Assembly (NCBI RefSeq): GCF_000024125.1
Contig: NC_013222.1
Location: 1,178,001 to 1,242,000 of the forward strand
Length of the DNA: 64,000 bases
Source: Robiginitalea biformata HTCC2501
GTDB taxonomy: Bacteria > Bacteroidota > Bacteroidia > Flavobacteriales > Flavobacteriaceae
Direction of reading: 5' to 3'
The translations under genes were made by a program, and so were the position numbers. Within the stretch, counting starts at the first letter, position 1, and each line of letters starts with the position of its first letter. The notes beneath the pieces were generated by a model. That model did not search any database. It was not told the origin of the DNA and was given only the letters and a program-made list of their open reading frames with translations. Positions 8,983 to 17,357 of this stretch are shown here, piece by piece.

Positions 8983-9894
8983 ATGGATAAATCCGACGGG
9001 AAAAAAAGCGGGGGTTCTTCGGGCCGGCAAGGCGGTAACTCAGGCCGTAAATCGTCCGGCAGGCAGGGTGGAAACGGCGATCGCCGCGCCTCGGGCAGGC
9101 AGGGCGGCAACTACCGGAAAAAGAGCTTTTCCAGGGGGAATGCCCCGATTAGAAAGGCCGCCCCGCGGCGGACCGGGACCCCGGGCCTCATACGCCTCAA
9201 CAAATACATTGCCAATGCCGGGATTTGCTCCCGCAGGGAGGCGGACACCTATATTGCGGCGGGCAATGTGACGGTCAACGGGAAAACGATCACCGAGATG
9301 GGCTATAAGGTTCAGCCTACCGATGAGGTTCGGTTTGACGGCCGGTTGCTGCAGCGTGAAAGGAAGGAATACGTGCTGTTGAACAAGCCCCGGAATTTTA
9401 TCACTACCACCCGGGACGAAAAAGGACGACGCACCGTCATGGAGCTGATTTCCCGCGCCTCAAACGCCCGGCTGGTCCCCGTGGGTCGGCTGGACCGGAA
9501 TACCACCGGGCTGTTGCTTTTCACCAATGACGGCGAGCTCGCCAAGAAACTCACCCACCCGAAGCACGGGGTGCGGAAAATCTACCACGTGGAACTGGAC
9601 AAGACCTTTAAATCGGCCGACCTGGGAAAACTTCGGGAAGGCCTCGAGCTGGAGGACGGGCGCATCGAAGTGGATGAGGCGAGCTACATTGACGGGGCCT
9701 CGAAAAAGGAGGTGGGCGTGGAGCTCCACAGCGGGCGCAACCGGATTGTGCGCCGGATTTTTGAACACCTCGGCTACCAGGTGGTGAAGCTGGACCGGGT
9801 AGTCCTGGCGGGCCTCACCAAAAAGGACCTGCCGCGGGGACATTGGCGGCACCTTACCGAACAGGAGGTGATCAACCTGCGAATGATCCAATAA
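8983..9894 (+). CDS. rRNA pseudouridine synthase (RsuA/RluB family) with a repetitive basic N-terminal tail
   Basis: This enzyme converts a specific uridine of rRNA to pseudouridine. The 303-residue protein has an S4 RNA-binding domain from about 68 (IRLNKYIANAGICSRREAD) to 115 and a catalytic domain whose motif GRLDRNTTGLLL places the catalytic Asp at 171. Residues 1-65 are a basic, glycine/serine-rich extension with three exact SGRQGGN units at 13, 25 and 37 (period 12). Long tails of this kind are common in Bacteroidota RluB-like proteins and are likely disordered and RNA-binding. Which rRNA position it modifies cannot be told from sequence. Confidence 0.9.
   Translation: MDKSDGKKSGGSSGRQGGNSGRKSSGRQGGNGDRRASGRQGGNYRKKSFSRGNAPIRKAAPRRTGTPGLIRLNKYIANAGICSRREADTYIAAGNVTVNGKTITEMGYKVQPTDEVRFDGRLLQRERKEYVLLNKPRNFITTTRDEKGRRTVMELISRASNARLVPVGRLDRNTTGLLLFTNDGELAKKLTHPKHGVRKIYHVELDKTFKSADLGKLREGLELEDGRIEVDEASYIDGASKKEVGVELHSGRNRIVRRIFEHLGYQVVKLDRVVLAGLTKKDLPRGHWRHLTEQEVINLRMIQ
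9019..9111 (+). repeat. 36-bp coding tandem repeat in the N-terminal tail
   Basis: Three SGRQGGN units start at residues 13, 25 and 37 of the pseudouridine synthase with a regular 12-codon period. Spacer residues are basic and variable (SGRKS, GDRRA). Confidence 0.85.
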
Positions 9895-9926
9895 AAAAGC
9901 CCGGGGGATACCCGGGCTGGTTTTTT
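9892..9926. terminator. Bidirectional intrinsic terminator
   Basis: AGCCCGGG (9898-9905) pairs with CCCGGGCT (9911-9918) over a five-base loop. An A6 run precedes it and a T6 run (9921-9926) follows. It separates two convergent genes. Confidence 0.85.
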
Positions 9927-9941
9927 GGGAAGGAGTGCTGA

Positions 9942-10181
9942 TCAATTGTCGTCGGTAGCGTCTTCCACGGCATCTTCGACGTCTTCTGCAGCGCCTTCCA
10001 TTTCTTCGCCGACACTTTCGGCCCCCTCTTCAATTTCTTCACCGGCTTCTTCCATGGTGTCTTCGGCGTCATCCGCCATTTGTTCTATGTTGTCTTCCAT
10101 GTCATCCGCCTTTTTGGTGTCCCGGCAACTCCAGGCCGAAATGGCTACCAGAAGCACCAGCATATACAGTATACGTTTCAT
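9942..10181 (-). CDS. Small, highly acidic lipoprotein
   Basis: A 79-residue protein with a signal peptide and lipobox ending SAWSC (Cys19). The mature part is nearly all D, E, A, M and G, with regular hydrophobic spacing (for example MEDNIEQMADDAEDTME), so it should form one negatively charged amphipathic helix. No enzymatic motif is present. It resembles short entericidin-like or uncharacterised flavobacterial lipoproteins only in style. It lies downstream of the arginine operon on the same strand but 109 bases away, with its own upstream space, so it is probably a separate transcript. Confidence 0.75.
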   Translation of the reverse strand: MKRILYMLVLLVAISAWSCRDTKKADDMEDNIEQMADDAEDTMEEAGEEIEEGAESVGEEMEGAAEDVEDAVEDATDDN

Positions 10182-10290
10182 GTTTTTCAGTTTTTAGTTG
10201 TTATAGTTTTACGTGTATGCTTCCAATATACAACCTCTCAGCCGGCCAATCGGTTGGTATTGAAAGAATTTCGCCCGGTATCGATGGGAA

Positions 10291-11583
10291 TCAGGCCGGG
10301 TCCGCGCAGGCCTGCGCCATTTTATCCGCTATCCGGTCCAGGCAGAGGTTGCCCAGGCTGCCCGCATGCGTGTGGGCCGCCCCTTTGACGGGGGAAAAAG
10401 AACCGTCTGCAATGGCGGCTGCCATATCGCGGTAGGCATCCCGGAACGGTACGCCCTCCAGGACGCGCTGGTTCAGGGTATCCACACTGTAGAGGTAGTC
10501 GTATTTCGGGTCGTCCAGGATGTCTTCCCGCACCTGAATTTCCCCGAGGCTCGTATGGGCCATTTCCAGGCAGGATTTCAGGTTTTCCACAGCCGGCAAC
10601 AGGAGGTCCTTGGTCAGTTGCAGGTCCCGGTGGTAACCGCTGGGCAAATTGGTGGTAAGCAGGCCCAGTTGGCCGGGGACGGCCTGGAGGAGGTTGCATT
10701 TTCCGCGGATCAGTTCAAAAATATCCGGGTTCTTCTTATGCGGCATGATGCTGCTCCCGGTAGTCAATTTATCCGGGAAGGATACAAAACCGAAGTTCTG
10801 GCTCATGTACAGGCAGATGTCCATGGCCAGTTTGCCCAGGGTGGCAGCCACCGCAGCCAGGGCGGTGGCGGCTGTCCGCTCCACCTTGCCGCGGCCCATC
10901 TGTGCCGCCACGACATTGTATTTCATGGTTTCGAACCCGAGTGCTTCCGTAGTGAATTCCCGGTCGATGGGAAAGGAACTCCCGTAGCCGGCAGCACTTC
11001 CCAGCGGATTCTGGTCGGCCACCCGCCGGGCTGCCTCCAGCAGGTAGACGTCGTCTATAAGGCTTTCGGCATATGCCGAAAACCAAAGTCCGAATGAAGA
11101 AGGCATGGCCACCTGCAGGTGCGTATACCCGGGCAGGGGGACGGCCTGGTGTTTTTCGGCCAGTTCGAGGAGCCGGTCAAAGAGCATGCGGACCTGGTGT
11201 TGTACATCGGACAGGGCATCTTTCAGGTACAACTGGAGGGCGACCAACACCTGGTCGTTCCTGGAGCGGGCCGTGTGGATTTTCTTGCCGGTATCCCCCA
11301 GTTTCTCAGTTAGCAGGTATTCAATCTTGGAGTGCATGTCCTCAAATCCCGCCTCGATCGTAAATCGCCCGGCGGCTTCCTCGTCCATTAAAGCGTCGAT
11401 TTCCCGCACCAGGTCGGCGGTTTCCGCCTCGGTCAGCAACCCGATCTTGCCGAGCATCCGCGCATGCGCCCGGGAAGCCTGCAGGTCGTACTTCACCAGG
11501 AGTAAATCCAGTTCGCGGTCGTTGCCCACGGTAAACAGGTCGGTCTTTTCGTCCGGGCTGCTGCCCTTATCCCATAATTTCAT
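10291..11583 (-). CDS. argH: Argininosuccinate lyase
   Basis: This enzyme splits argininosuccinate into arginine and fumarate, the final step of arginine synthesis. The 430-residue protein carries the fumarase/lyase-superfamily signature GSSIMPHKKNPD, which holds the flexible catalytic serine loop, and the HTARSRNDQV motif in the N-terminal third. It is the last gene of the nine-gene operon, 12 bases after argE. Confidence 0.96.
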   Translation of the reverse strand: MKLWDKGSSPDEKTDLFTVGNDRELDLLLVKYDLQASRAHARMLGKIGLLTEAETADLVREIDALMDEEAAGRFTIEAGFEDMHSKIEYLLTEKLGDTGKKIHTARSRNDQVLVALQLYLKDALSDVQHQVRMLFDRLLELAEKHQAVPLPGYTHLQVAMPSSFGLWFSAYAESLIDDVYLLEAARRVADQNPLGSAAGYGSSFPIDREFTTEALGFETMKYNVVAAQMGRGKVERTAATALAAVAATLGKLAMDICLYMSQNFGFVSFPDKLTTGSSIMPHKKNPDIFELIRGKCNLLQAVPGQLGLLTTNLPSGYHRDLQLTKDLLLPAVENLKSCLEMAHTSLGEIQVREDILDDPKYDYLYSVDTLNQRVLEGVPFRDAYRDMAAAIADGSFSPVKGAAHTHAGSLGNLCLDRIADKMAQACADPA

Positions 11584-11595
11584 GGTCGTATTTTT

Positions 11596-12684
11596 TTAGG
11601 AATTTTTGTTCGTACCCGTCAGGAACTCGTCCAAAATGCGGATATAGAGGTCAATCCCCTGTTCGATTTCTTCGACAAATATAAATTCGTCCGCCGAGTG
11701 GGACCTCCGGCTGTCACCCGGGCCCAATTTCAGGGAGGGGCAGCTCAGGGCCGCCTGGTCCGATAGGGTGGGGGACCCGTAGGTATTTCGCCCCAGCCCG
11801 ATTCCCGCCCGGACGAGCGGGTGGTCGGCCGCGATGGAGGAAGAGTTTAGCCGCAGCGAGCGCGCCTTTAGCTTGCAGGGCGCTTCGGCCAGCAGCAAAT
11901 CTTGGATTTCCCGGTTCGTGTAGCAATCGTTTACGCGGACGTCAATCACCAGGTCCACCTTGGCGGGAACCACATTGTGCTGGGTCCCGGCGTTGATTTG
12001 GGTAACGGTCAGTTTCACTTCCCCCAGTACTTCGGATACCTTCTCAAAGCGATAATTGCGGAACCAGTCCAGTACCGGGATACAGTTGTAGATGGAATTG
12101 TCGTCGTTTGGATGGGCCGCGTGCGAGGGCGTTCCATGGACCTCCGCGTCAAAGATCACCAGGCCCTTCTCGGCAATGGCCAGGTCCATCAAAGTGGGTT
12201 CCCCCACGATGGCCACATCTATGGGCGGCAGGATTTCCAGCATGCTGTTCAGGCCATTTGGACCCGAATTTTCCTCCTCGGCGGAAGCCACCAGAACGAT
12301 ATTGTGCGAAAGACCTTTTTGCGGATACCAGTAGGCAAAGGCCGCCATCAGGGAAACCAGGCAGCCCCCGGCATCGTTACTGCCCAGGCCGTACAGCTTC
12401 CCGTTGGAAACGGTTGCCTGGTAGGGGTCGCGGGTATAGGCGCTGTTGGGTCGTACCGTGTCGTGGTGGGAATTGAGCAGTAGCAGCGGTTTTCCCTCCT
12501 GGTAGTCCTTGTTAAAGGCGTAGATATTGTTGCCCTGTCGTTTATACGGGATTTTCTCCCGGGCGAGCCATTCGGCAATCCGCATGGCGGTCTGTTCCTC
12601 CTCCCCGGAAAAGGATGGGGTGGCGATGAGTTCTTTTAACAGGCCGATGGCCCGTTCGGTCAGTTCGCTGGTCGTCTTTGTCAT
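11596..12684 (-). CDS. argE: M20-family deacylase (N-acyl-citrulline/acetylornithine deacetylase)
   Basis: This is a zinc metallopeptidase-fold amidohydrolase that removes the N-acyl group. With the transcarbamylase of this operon acting on the acyl-ornithine, the expected substrate is N-acyl-citrulline, not acetylornithine. The 362-residue protein shows the M20 ligands in NSHHDTVRP, GLGSNDAGG and the acid-rich ASAEEENSG. The frame runs upstream to 12780 inside argB, but the ATG at 12684 overlaps the argB stop as ATGA, which marks the coupled start. Confidence 0.88.
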   Translation of the reverse strand: MTKTTSELTERAIGLLKELIATPSFSGEEEQTAMRIAEWLAREKIPYKRQGNNIYAFNKDYQEGKPLLLLNSHHDTVRPNSAYTRDPYQATVSNGKLYGLGSNDAGGCLVSLMAAFAYWYPQKGLSHNIVLVASAEEENSGPNGLNSMLEILPPIDVAIVGEPTLMDLAIAEKGLVIFDAEVHGTPSHAAHPNDDNSIYNCIPVLDWFRNYRFEKVSEVLGEVKLTVTQINAGTQHNVVPAKVDLVIDVRVNDCYTNREIQDLLLAEAPCKLKARSLRLNSSSIAADHPLVRAGIGLGRNTYGSPTLSDQAALSCPSLKLGPGDSRRSHSADEFIFVEEIEQGIDLYIRILDEFLTGTNKNS

Positions 12685-13460
12685 AATGTGATTTCTGTTT
12701 GGATGGCGTGTCCCGGCGTGAGCATTTCGGGCGCCCCGATGAATACCTGGTCTACTCCTTTTTCCAATGCCTGGAAACAATTGTGCAGCTTGGGCAGCAT
12801 GCCCGCAGCCACCTTTCCTTTCGCCCGCAGGTCGGCATAGGCCGCCGCGTCGATCCTGGGGATGACACTTCCAGGGTCCGAAACATCCCGGAGCACCCCG
12901 GCTTTTTCAAAGCAATACAGGAGCCGCGTAGTGAATTTATCACTCATGGCAACAGCCAGTTCGGAGGCGATGGTGTCCGCATTTGTATTGAGCAGTTGGC
13001 CCCGGCCGTCATGGGTCAGGGCGCAAAATGCCGGGACGATGCCGGCCGCGAGCAAATTGGCAATCCCCGGGGCGTTCACCGATGCGATATCCCCGACAAA
13101 CCCGTAGTCGATTTCCCCGGCGGGGCGTTTCAGCGCCCGGATCAGGCCGGCATCCGCACCGCTGACCCCCAGGGCATTGCAACCCAGAGACTGGAGCCTT
13201 GCCACCAGGGTTTTGTTTGCCCAGCCCGCATAGACCATTACAGCCACTTCCAGGCTGTCGGCATCCGTAATCCGGCGCCCGTCCACAACCCGCGGTTCCA
13301 CCCCGAGCCGGCGGCTCAACGCCGTGGCTCGCTGGCCGCCCCCGTGTACGAGGATTTTATGCCCTTCCAGGGAGGCGAAGGCCGAGGTAAAGGATTCCAC
13401 CAACCCGGGCTCCTCCAGGAAGGCGCCGCCAATTTTAACTACGGACAAAACAGGTTTCAT
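12681..13460 (-). CDS. argB: N-acylglutamate kinase
   Basis: This kinase phosphorylates the gamma-carboxylate of N-acetyl- (or N-succinyl-) glutamate. The 259-residue amino-acid-kinase fold protein has VVKIGGAFLEEPG at the N-terminus, VHGGGQRATAL for substrate binding and, near the C-terminus, KVAAGMLPKLHNC. It is short like other Bacteroidota ArgB proteins and lacks the N-terminal helix of arginine-sensitive hexameric kinases, so arginine feedback at this enzyme is not suggested. Its stop overlaps the argE start. Confidence 0.93.
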   Translation of the reverse strand: MKPVLSVVKIGGAFLEEPGLVESFTSAFASLEGHKILVHGGGQRATALSRRLGVEPRVVDGRRITDADSLEVAVMVYAGWANKTLVARLQSLGCNALGVSGADAGLIRALKRPAGEIDYGFVGDIASVNAPGIANLLAAGIVPAFCALTHDGRGQLLNTNADTIASELAVAMSDKFTTRLLYCFEKAGVLRDVSDPGSVIPRIDAAAYADLRAKGKVAAGMLPKLHNCFQALEKGVDQVFIGAPEMLTPGHAIQTEITL

Positions 13461-13471
13461 CGCAGGGCAAT

Positions 13472-14413
13472 TTAAGAATTCGACTGGATGAGGTGTGCCA
13501 GGGCCAGTTGTGCCGACAGGGTCCGGTTGGCCGCCTGCTGCAGAACCAGGCTCCGGCCCCCGTCCAGCGCGTCATCGGCTACAACCACGTTGCGCCTTAC
13601 CGGGAGGCAATGCATGAGCTGCGCCTCCCCGAGCTTTTTTGCGGTCATCATCCAGGCCGGGTCCTGGCTGAGGATGGCTCCGTAATCCGAATAGCTGCTC
13701 CAGTTCTTTACATACACGAAATCGGCGCCCTCCAGCGCTTTCTCCTGGTTGTATTCGGGTGACAGGCCCCCGGTGAATTCCGGGGCCAGTTCATACCCTT
13801 CCGGATGGGTGATGGTCAGGTCCACCGGCAGGGCCTGCATCATTTTCGCAAACGAATTCGGGACGGCCTGGGGCAGTGCCCGGGGGTGCGGAGCCCAGCT
13901 CAACACCACTTTGGGCCGGTCCTTCTCCCGGAATTGTTCTATGGTGAGGGCGTCGGCCAGGGCTTGCAGGGGGTGGGCCGTGGCGCTCTCCATATTCAGC
14001 ACGGGAATCCCGGCATGTTGTACAAAGCCCTGCAGGACCATTTCCGCGTAATCCGCCTCCCGGTCTTTCAGGCCGGCAAAAGCGCGGATGCCGATCAGGT
14101 CTGCATACTGGGCCACCACGGGGGCCGCTTCCCGGATATGTTCGGCAGTCCCCTGGTCCATGACGGTACCATCCGTATATTCCAAGCTCCAGCCTTCGCT
14201 TCCGAAATTCATGACCATCACCTCCATCCCGAGGAGCTGTGCGGCCTTTTGGGTGCTCAGCCGGGTACGCAGGCTGTTGTTGAAAAACAGCAGGCAGAGT
14301 GTTTTGCCCCGGCCCAGGTGCGCGAGCAAATCCGGCTCGGCCCGCAGCCTGTTGCCCAGGTGGAGCCAGTCTGCCAGTTCCGTGATATCGTCGGTCGTAC
14401 AAAAGTGCTTCAT
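13472..14413 (-). CDS. argF': N-acylornithine carbamoyltransferase (probably N-succinylornithine)
   Basis: This enzyme transfers carbamoyl from carbamoyl phosphate to an N-acylated ornithine. The 313-residue protein contains the carbamoyl-phosphate loop FNNSLRTRLSTQ, HPLQALAD, the acyl-ornithine branch motif SWAPHPRALPQAVPNSF and MHCLPVRRN. This places it with the Xanthomonas acetylornithine and Bacteroides succinylornithine enzymes, not with ordinary ArgF. At the position that sets acyl preference (Glu in Xanthomonas, Pro90 in B. fragilis as I recall) it has Ala90 in TAEH. The lack of Glu points to a succinyl substrate. It overlaps the argD stop by four bases. Confidence 0.9.
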   Translation of the reverse strand: MKHFCTTDDITELADWLHLGNRLRAEPDLLAHLGRGKTLCLLFFNNSLRTRLSTQKAAQLLGMEVMVMNFGSEGWSLEYTDGTVMDQGTAEHIREAAPVVAQYADLIGIRAFAGLKDREADYAEMVLQGFVQHAGIPVLNMESATAHPLQALADALTIEQFREKDRPKVVLSWAPHPRALPQAVPNSFAKMMQALPVDLTITHPEGYELAPEFTGGLSPEYNQEKALEGADFVYVKNWSSYSDYGAILSQDPAWMMTAKKLGEAQLMHCLPVRRNVVVADDALDGGRSLVLQQAANRTLSAQLALAHLIQSNS

Positions 14414-15537
14414 GCCAGTTCCTTTTTTAAAGCCGCGAAAAGCAGGTCCAGTTCTTCGGGCTGTACGTTCAGTGCGGGCAAAATCCGCAATAAATTTTTG
14501 TTTTTGGCGCTTCCGGTAAAAATCCGGTGCTCGAATATCAGCTTTTTCCTGAGGTCTGCCACCTCAAAATCAAAGCGCAGCCCCAGCATCAGCCCCTTCC
14601 CCTTTACCTCGCGAATTTCGGGGATTTCGCCGGCGCGTTCCCGGAAATACGCTTCCATCCCCCGGGCGTGGGCCAGCAGGTCCTCGCTTTCGATTACCTC
14701 GAGGACGGCAGTCACCGCAGCGCAAGCCAGGTGGTTTCCCCCAAAGGTAGTACCCAGCAGGCCATGGGATGCCCGGATGTCCTCCCGGATCAGAATCCCG
14801 CCTACCGGAAAGCCGTTCCCCATCCCTTTTGCCATGCTGATGATGCCGGGCCGGGCCCCGCTATGCTGATAGGCAAAGAATTTCCCGCTCCGCCCAAAAC
14901 CGCACTGCACCTCGTCGGCAATCAGGACGGCCCCGTGCGAATCACAGAGGCGCGAAGCGGCCCCGTAGAATTCCGGGCTGGTGCTGTCCAGGCCGCCAAC
15001 CCCCTGTATCCCTTCGAGGATCACGGCGCAGACGCCTCCCTTTTCCAATTCGTGTTCCAGCAGGTCCGTGCGGTTCAACGGGAGGAAGACCACCTCGTGG
15101 TTTGCATTCAGCGGGGCGACGATGCCCGGGTTGTCTGTTGCTGCCACGGCCGCAGAGGTTCGGCCGTGGAAGCTGTTGTGAAATGCAATCACCCGGGAAT
15201 GCCCCGTATGGAAGGACGCGAGTTTGAGGGCATTTTCATTGGCCTCCGCCCCGGAATTGCAAAGGAACAACCGATAATCGCCGCAGCCCGAAAGCGACCC
15301 GAGCCGGTCTGCCAGACGTTGCTGCAATGGGTTCTGCACCGAATTGCTGTAAAAGCCTATTTTTTGCAATTGCCTGCCGATACGCTCTACATAGCGCGGA
15401 TGCGAATGGCCGATGGATATCACGGCGTGCCCCCCGTAGAGGTCCAGGTATTTTTGGCCGTTGTTATCGGTCAGCCAACTGCCCAGGGCTTCGATCGGGG
15501 TAATGTCGTAGAGCGGGTATACGTCGAATAGTTCCAT
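14410..15537 (-). CDS. argD: N-acylornithine aminotransferase
   Basis: A PLP-dependent class III aminotransferase that converts N-acylglutamate semialdehyde to N-acylornithine. The 375-residue protein shows LIADEVQCGFGRSG (PLP-binding Asp) and the lysine region ISMAKGMGNGFPVGG, where Lys forms the Schiff base. It sits between proC (3-base gap) and the transcarbamylase gene (ATGA overlap). Confidence 0.94.
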   Translation of the reverse strand: MELFDVYPLYDITPIEALGSWLTDNNGQKYLDLYGGHAVISIGHSHPRYVERIGRQLQKIGFYSNSVQNPLQQRLADRLGSLSGCGDYRLFLCNSGAEANENALKLASFHTGHSRVIAFHNSFHGRTSAAVAATDNPGIVAPLNANHEVVFLPLNRTDLLEHELEKGGVCAVILEGIQGVGGLDSTSPEFYGAASRLCDSHGAVLIADEVQCGFGRSGKFFAYQHSGARPGIISMAKGMGNGFPVGGILIREDIRASHGLLGTTFGGNHLACAAVTAVLEVIESEDLLAHARGMEAYFRERAGEIPEIREVKGKGLMLGLRFDFEVADLRKKLIFEHRIFTGSAKNKNLLRILPALNVQPEELDLLFAALKKELA

Positions 15538-15540
15538 GGG

Positions 15541-16335
15541 TCAGCCTTTGCGGATTTGCGAGATCTTGTCAAAAGAGGCGACGACCCCCCGGATCAGCGA
15601 GGAGCTCAGCCCCTGGTGTTCCATTTCGTTGAGGCCTTCAATCGTACAACCCATCGGGGTGGTGACCCGGTCGATCTCTTCTTCGGGATGGCTGCCGGAT
15701 TCGATGAGGAGTTCCGCCGCCCCGTGGCAGGTATGCATGGCGAGTTCCTGGGCTTCCCGGGCGTCGAACCCGAGTTGGATGGCCCCCTGGGTGGTGGCGC
15801 GGATCAGGCGCATCCAGAAGGCGATCCCGCTGGCGCAGATCACCGTGGCTGCCTGCATGCGGTTTTCAGGGATTACCATGGTATGTCCCATCCGGTTAAA
15901 GATGGCCGAGGCGAGTTCCAGGCGCTTGCCTCCCTTTTCATTCGCGCAGAGGCAGGTCATGGACCGTCCCACTGAAATCGCTGTGTTCGGCATGGCCCGG
16001 ATAATATGCCGGTCCGCGCCAAGGATGGATTCAATTCGTTCGATCCCGAAGCCGGTGATGGTTGAGATTACCACATGGTTTTCGTGCAACAGGTCTTTGA
16101 TGGATTCGAGGATGGGTCCAAAGTGCCCCGGTTGTACGGCAAAAATGAGGATGTCCGCTGCCGCTACCGCCTCGCGGTTGTCGCTGGTCAGGGTGACATT
16201 CCCATAAGCTTCCAGTTCCCTGATGGCGGACAGGTTGCGCCGGGTGAGATACATGCTGGTGGCCCCTCCGCTGTGCAGGATGCCCCTGGCGATGGATACC
16301 CCCAGGTTGCCGGCGCCGATGATTGCAATTTTCAT
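15541..16335 (-). CDS. proC: Pyrroline-5-carboxylate reductase
   Basis: This enzyme reduces 1-pyrroline-5-carboxylate to proline with NAD(P)H. The 264-residue protein begins with the Rossmann motif IAIIGAGNLGVSIARG and has the family C-terminal region with GATSMYLT-type and DRVTTPMGCTIEGL elements. It lies within the arginine operon between argC and argD. proA and proB are not in the window, so its location probably links proline and arginine supply through shared regulation. Confidence 0.93.
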   Translation of the reverse strand: MKIAIIGAGNLGVSIARGILHSGGATSMYLTRRNLSAIRELEAYGNVTLTSDNREAVAAADILIFAVQPGHFGPILESIKDLLHENHVVISTITGFGIERIESILGADRHIIRAMPNTAISVGRSMTCLCANEKGGKRLELASAIFNRMGHTMVIPENRMQAATVICASGIAFWMRLIRATTQGAIQLGFDAREAQELAMHTCHGAAELLIESGSHPEEEIDRVTTPMGCTIEGLNEMEHQGLSSSLIRGVVASFDKISQIRKG

Positions 16336-16382
16336 CTGTTTCTTGGTTAGGCGTGAATATTAGTTATTCGTTGGCTGAACGG

Positions 16383-17357
16383 TTAAAAGATGCTGCCTTT
16401 CAGGTTCAGCCCGGAATTTTCCGGTATCCCGAAGAGCAGGTTCATATTTTGAACGGCCTGTCCCGAGGCTCCCTTGAGCAGGTTGTCAATGGCGGAGCTC
16501 ACCAACAGCACATCCTCGTGTTTGTGCAGGTGGAGGTGGGCAAAATTCGTGTTGACCACCTGTTTGAGCTGCAGGGGCTCATCGGAGACTACCGTGAACG
16601 GGGCTTCGTCGTAATACTCCAGGAACATCCGTTCCGCTTCGGCCAGGGATCCGTTAAAAGGCGTATAGGCGGTGGCGAATATCCCCCGGGTAAAATCTCC
16701 CCGCATGGGCAAAAAGAGCAGGTCGCCGCTGTCCGCATCCAGGGCGTGCAGGCTCTGCCGGATTTCCCCGAGGTGCTGGTGCGTAAAGGGCTTGTACCAG
16801 GAGACGTTGTTGTTCCGCCAGCTGAAATGCGTGGTGGGTGATAGCCCCACCCCGGCCCCTGTGCTGCCGGTTACGGCATTGACGTGGACCGTCTCCCGGA
16901 GGACGCCGGCCCGGGCCAGGGGCAAGAGGGCCAGCTGGATGGCCGTCGCAAAACAACCCGGATTGGCAATATGCCGGGCCTCGCGGATGGCCTCCCGGTT
17001 CAGTTCGGGCAGCCCGTAGACAAATTCGCGCCCGCCGAATTGGGCGTCTTCCTTCAGCCGGAAATCGTTGCTCAGGTCGATGACCCGGGTGCGGTCTGAA
17101 AACGCGTGCTGTTTCAAGAATTCACTGGAATTCCCATGCCCCAGGCAGAGGAATACCACATCCACCCCGGGGTCTGCCGTTCCGGTAAACAACAGGTCCG
17201 TTACCCCGAGCAGGTCCGGGTGGGCGCTGCTCAGCGGTTTTCCGGCCCGTGTGGTACTGTACACAAAGGCGAGTTCCGCCTCCGGGTGGTGCAACAGCAG
17301 CCTGATCAATTCCCCGCCCGTATAGCCCGAGCCGCCGATGATGCCTGCCGAAATCAT
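16383..17357 (-). CDS. argC: N-acyl-gamma-glutamyl-phosphate reductase
   Basis: This enzyme reduces N-acylglutamyl-phosphate to the semialdehyde with NADPH. The 324-residue protein has GIIGGSGYTGGELIRLL at the N-terminus and the catalytic cysteine in HIANPGCFATAIQ. Its start overlaps the argG stop by four bases, and a 47-base gap precedes proC. Confidence 0.95.
   Translation of the reverse strand: MISAGIIGGSGYTGGELIRLLLHHPEAELAFVYSTTRAGKPLSSAHPDLLGVTDLLFTGTADPGVDVVFLCLGHGNSSEFLKQHAFSDRTRVIDLSNDFRLKEDAQFGGREFVYGLPELNREAIREARHIANPGCFATAIQLALLPLARAGVLRETVHVNAVTGSTGAGVGLSPTTHFSWRNNNVSWYKPFTHQHLGEIRQSLHALDADSGDLLFLPMRGDFTRGIFATAYTPFNGSLAEAERMFLEYYDEAPFTVVSDEPLQLKQVVNTNFAHLHLHKHEDVLLVSSAIDNLLKGASGQAVQNMNLLFGIPENSGLNLKGSIF

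Noticed and set aside
12685-12780. A longer N-terminus for ArgE, starting at 12780
   Set aside because: The extra 32 codons lie within argB and read as shadow sequence. The ATGA overlap at 12681-12684 gives the natural start.
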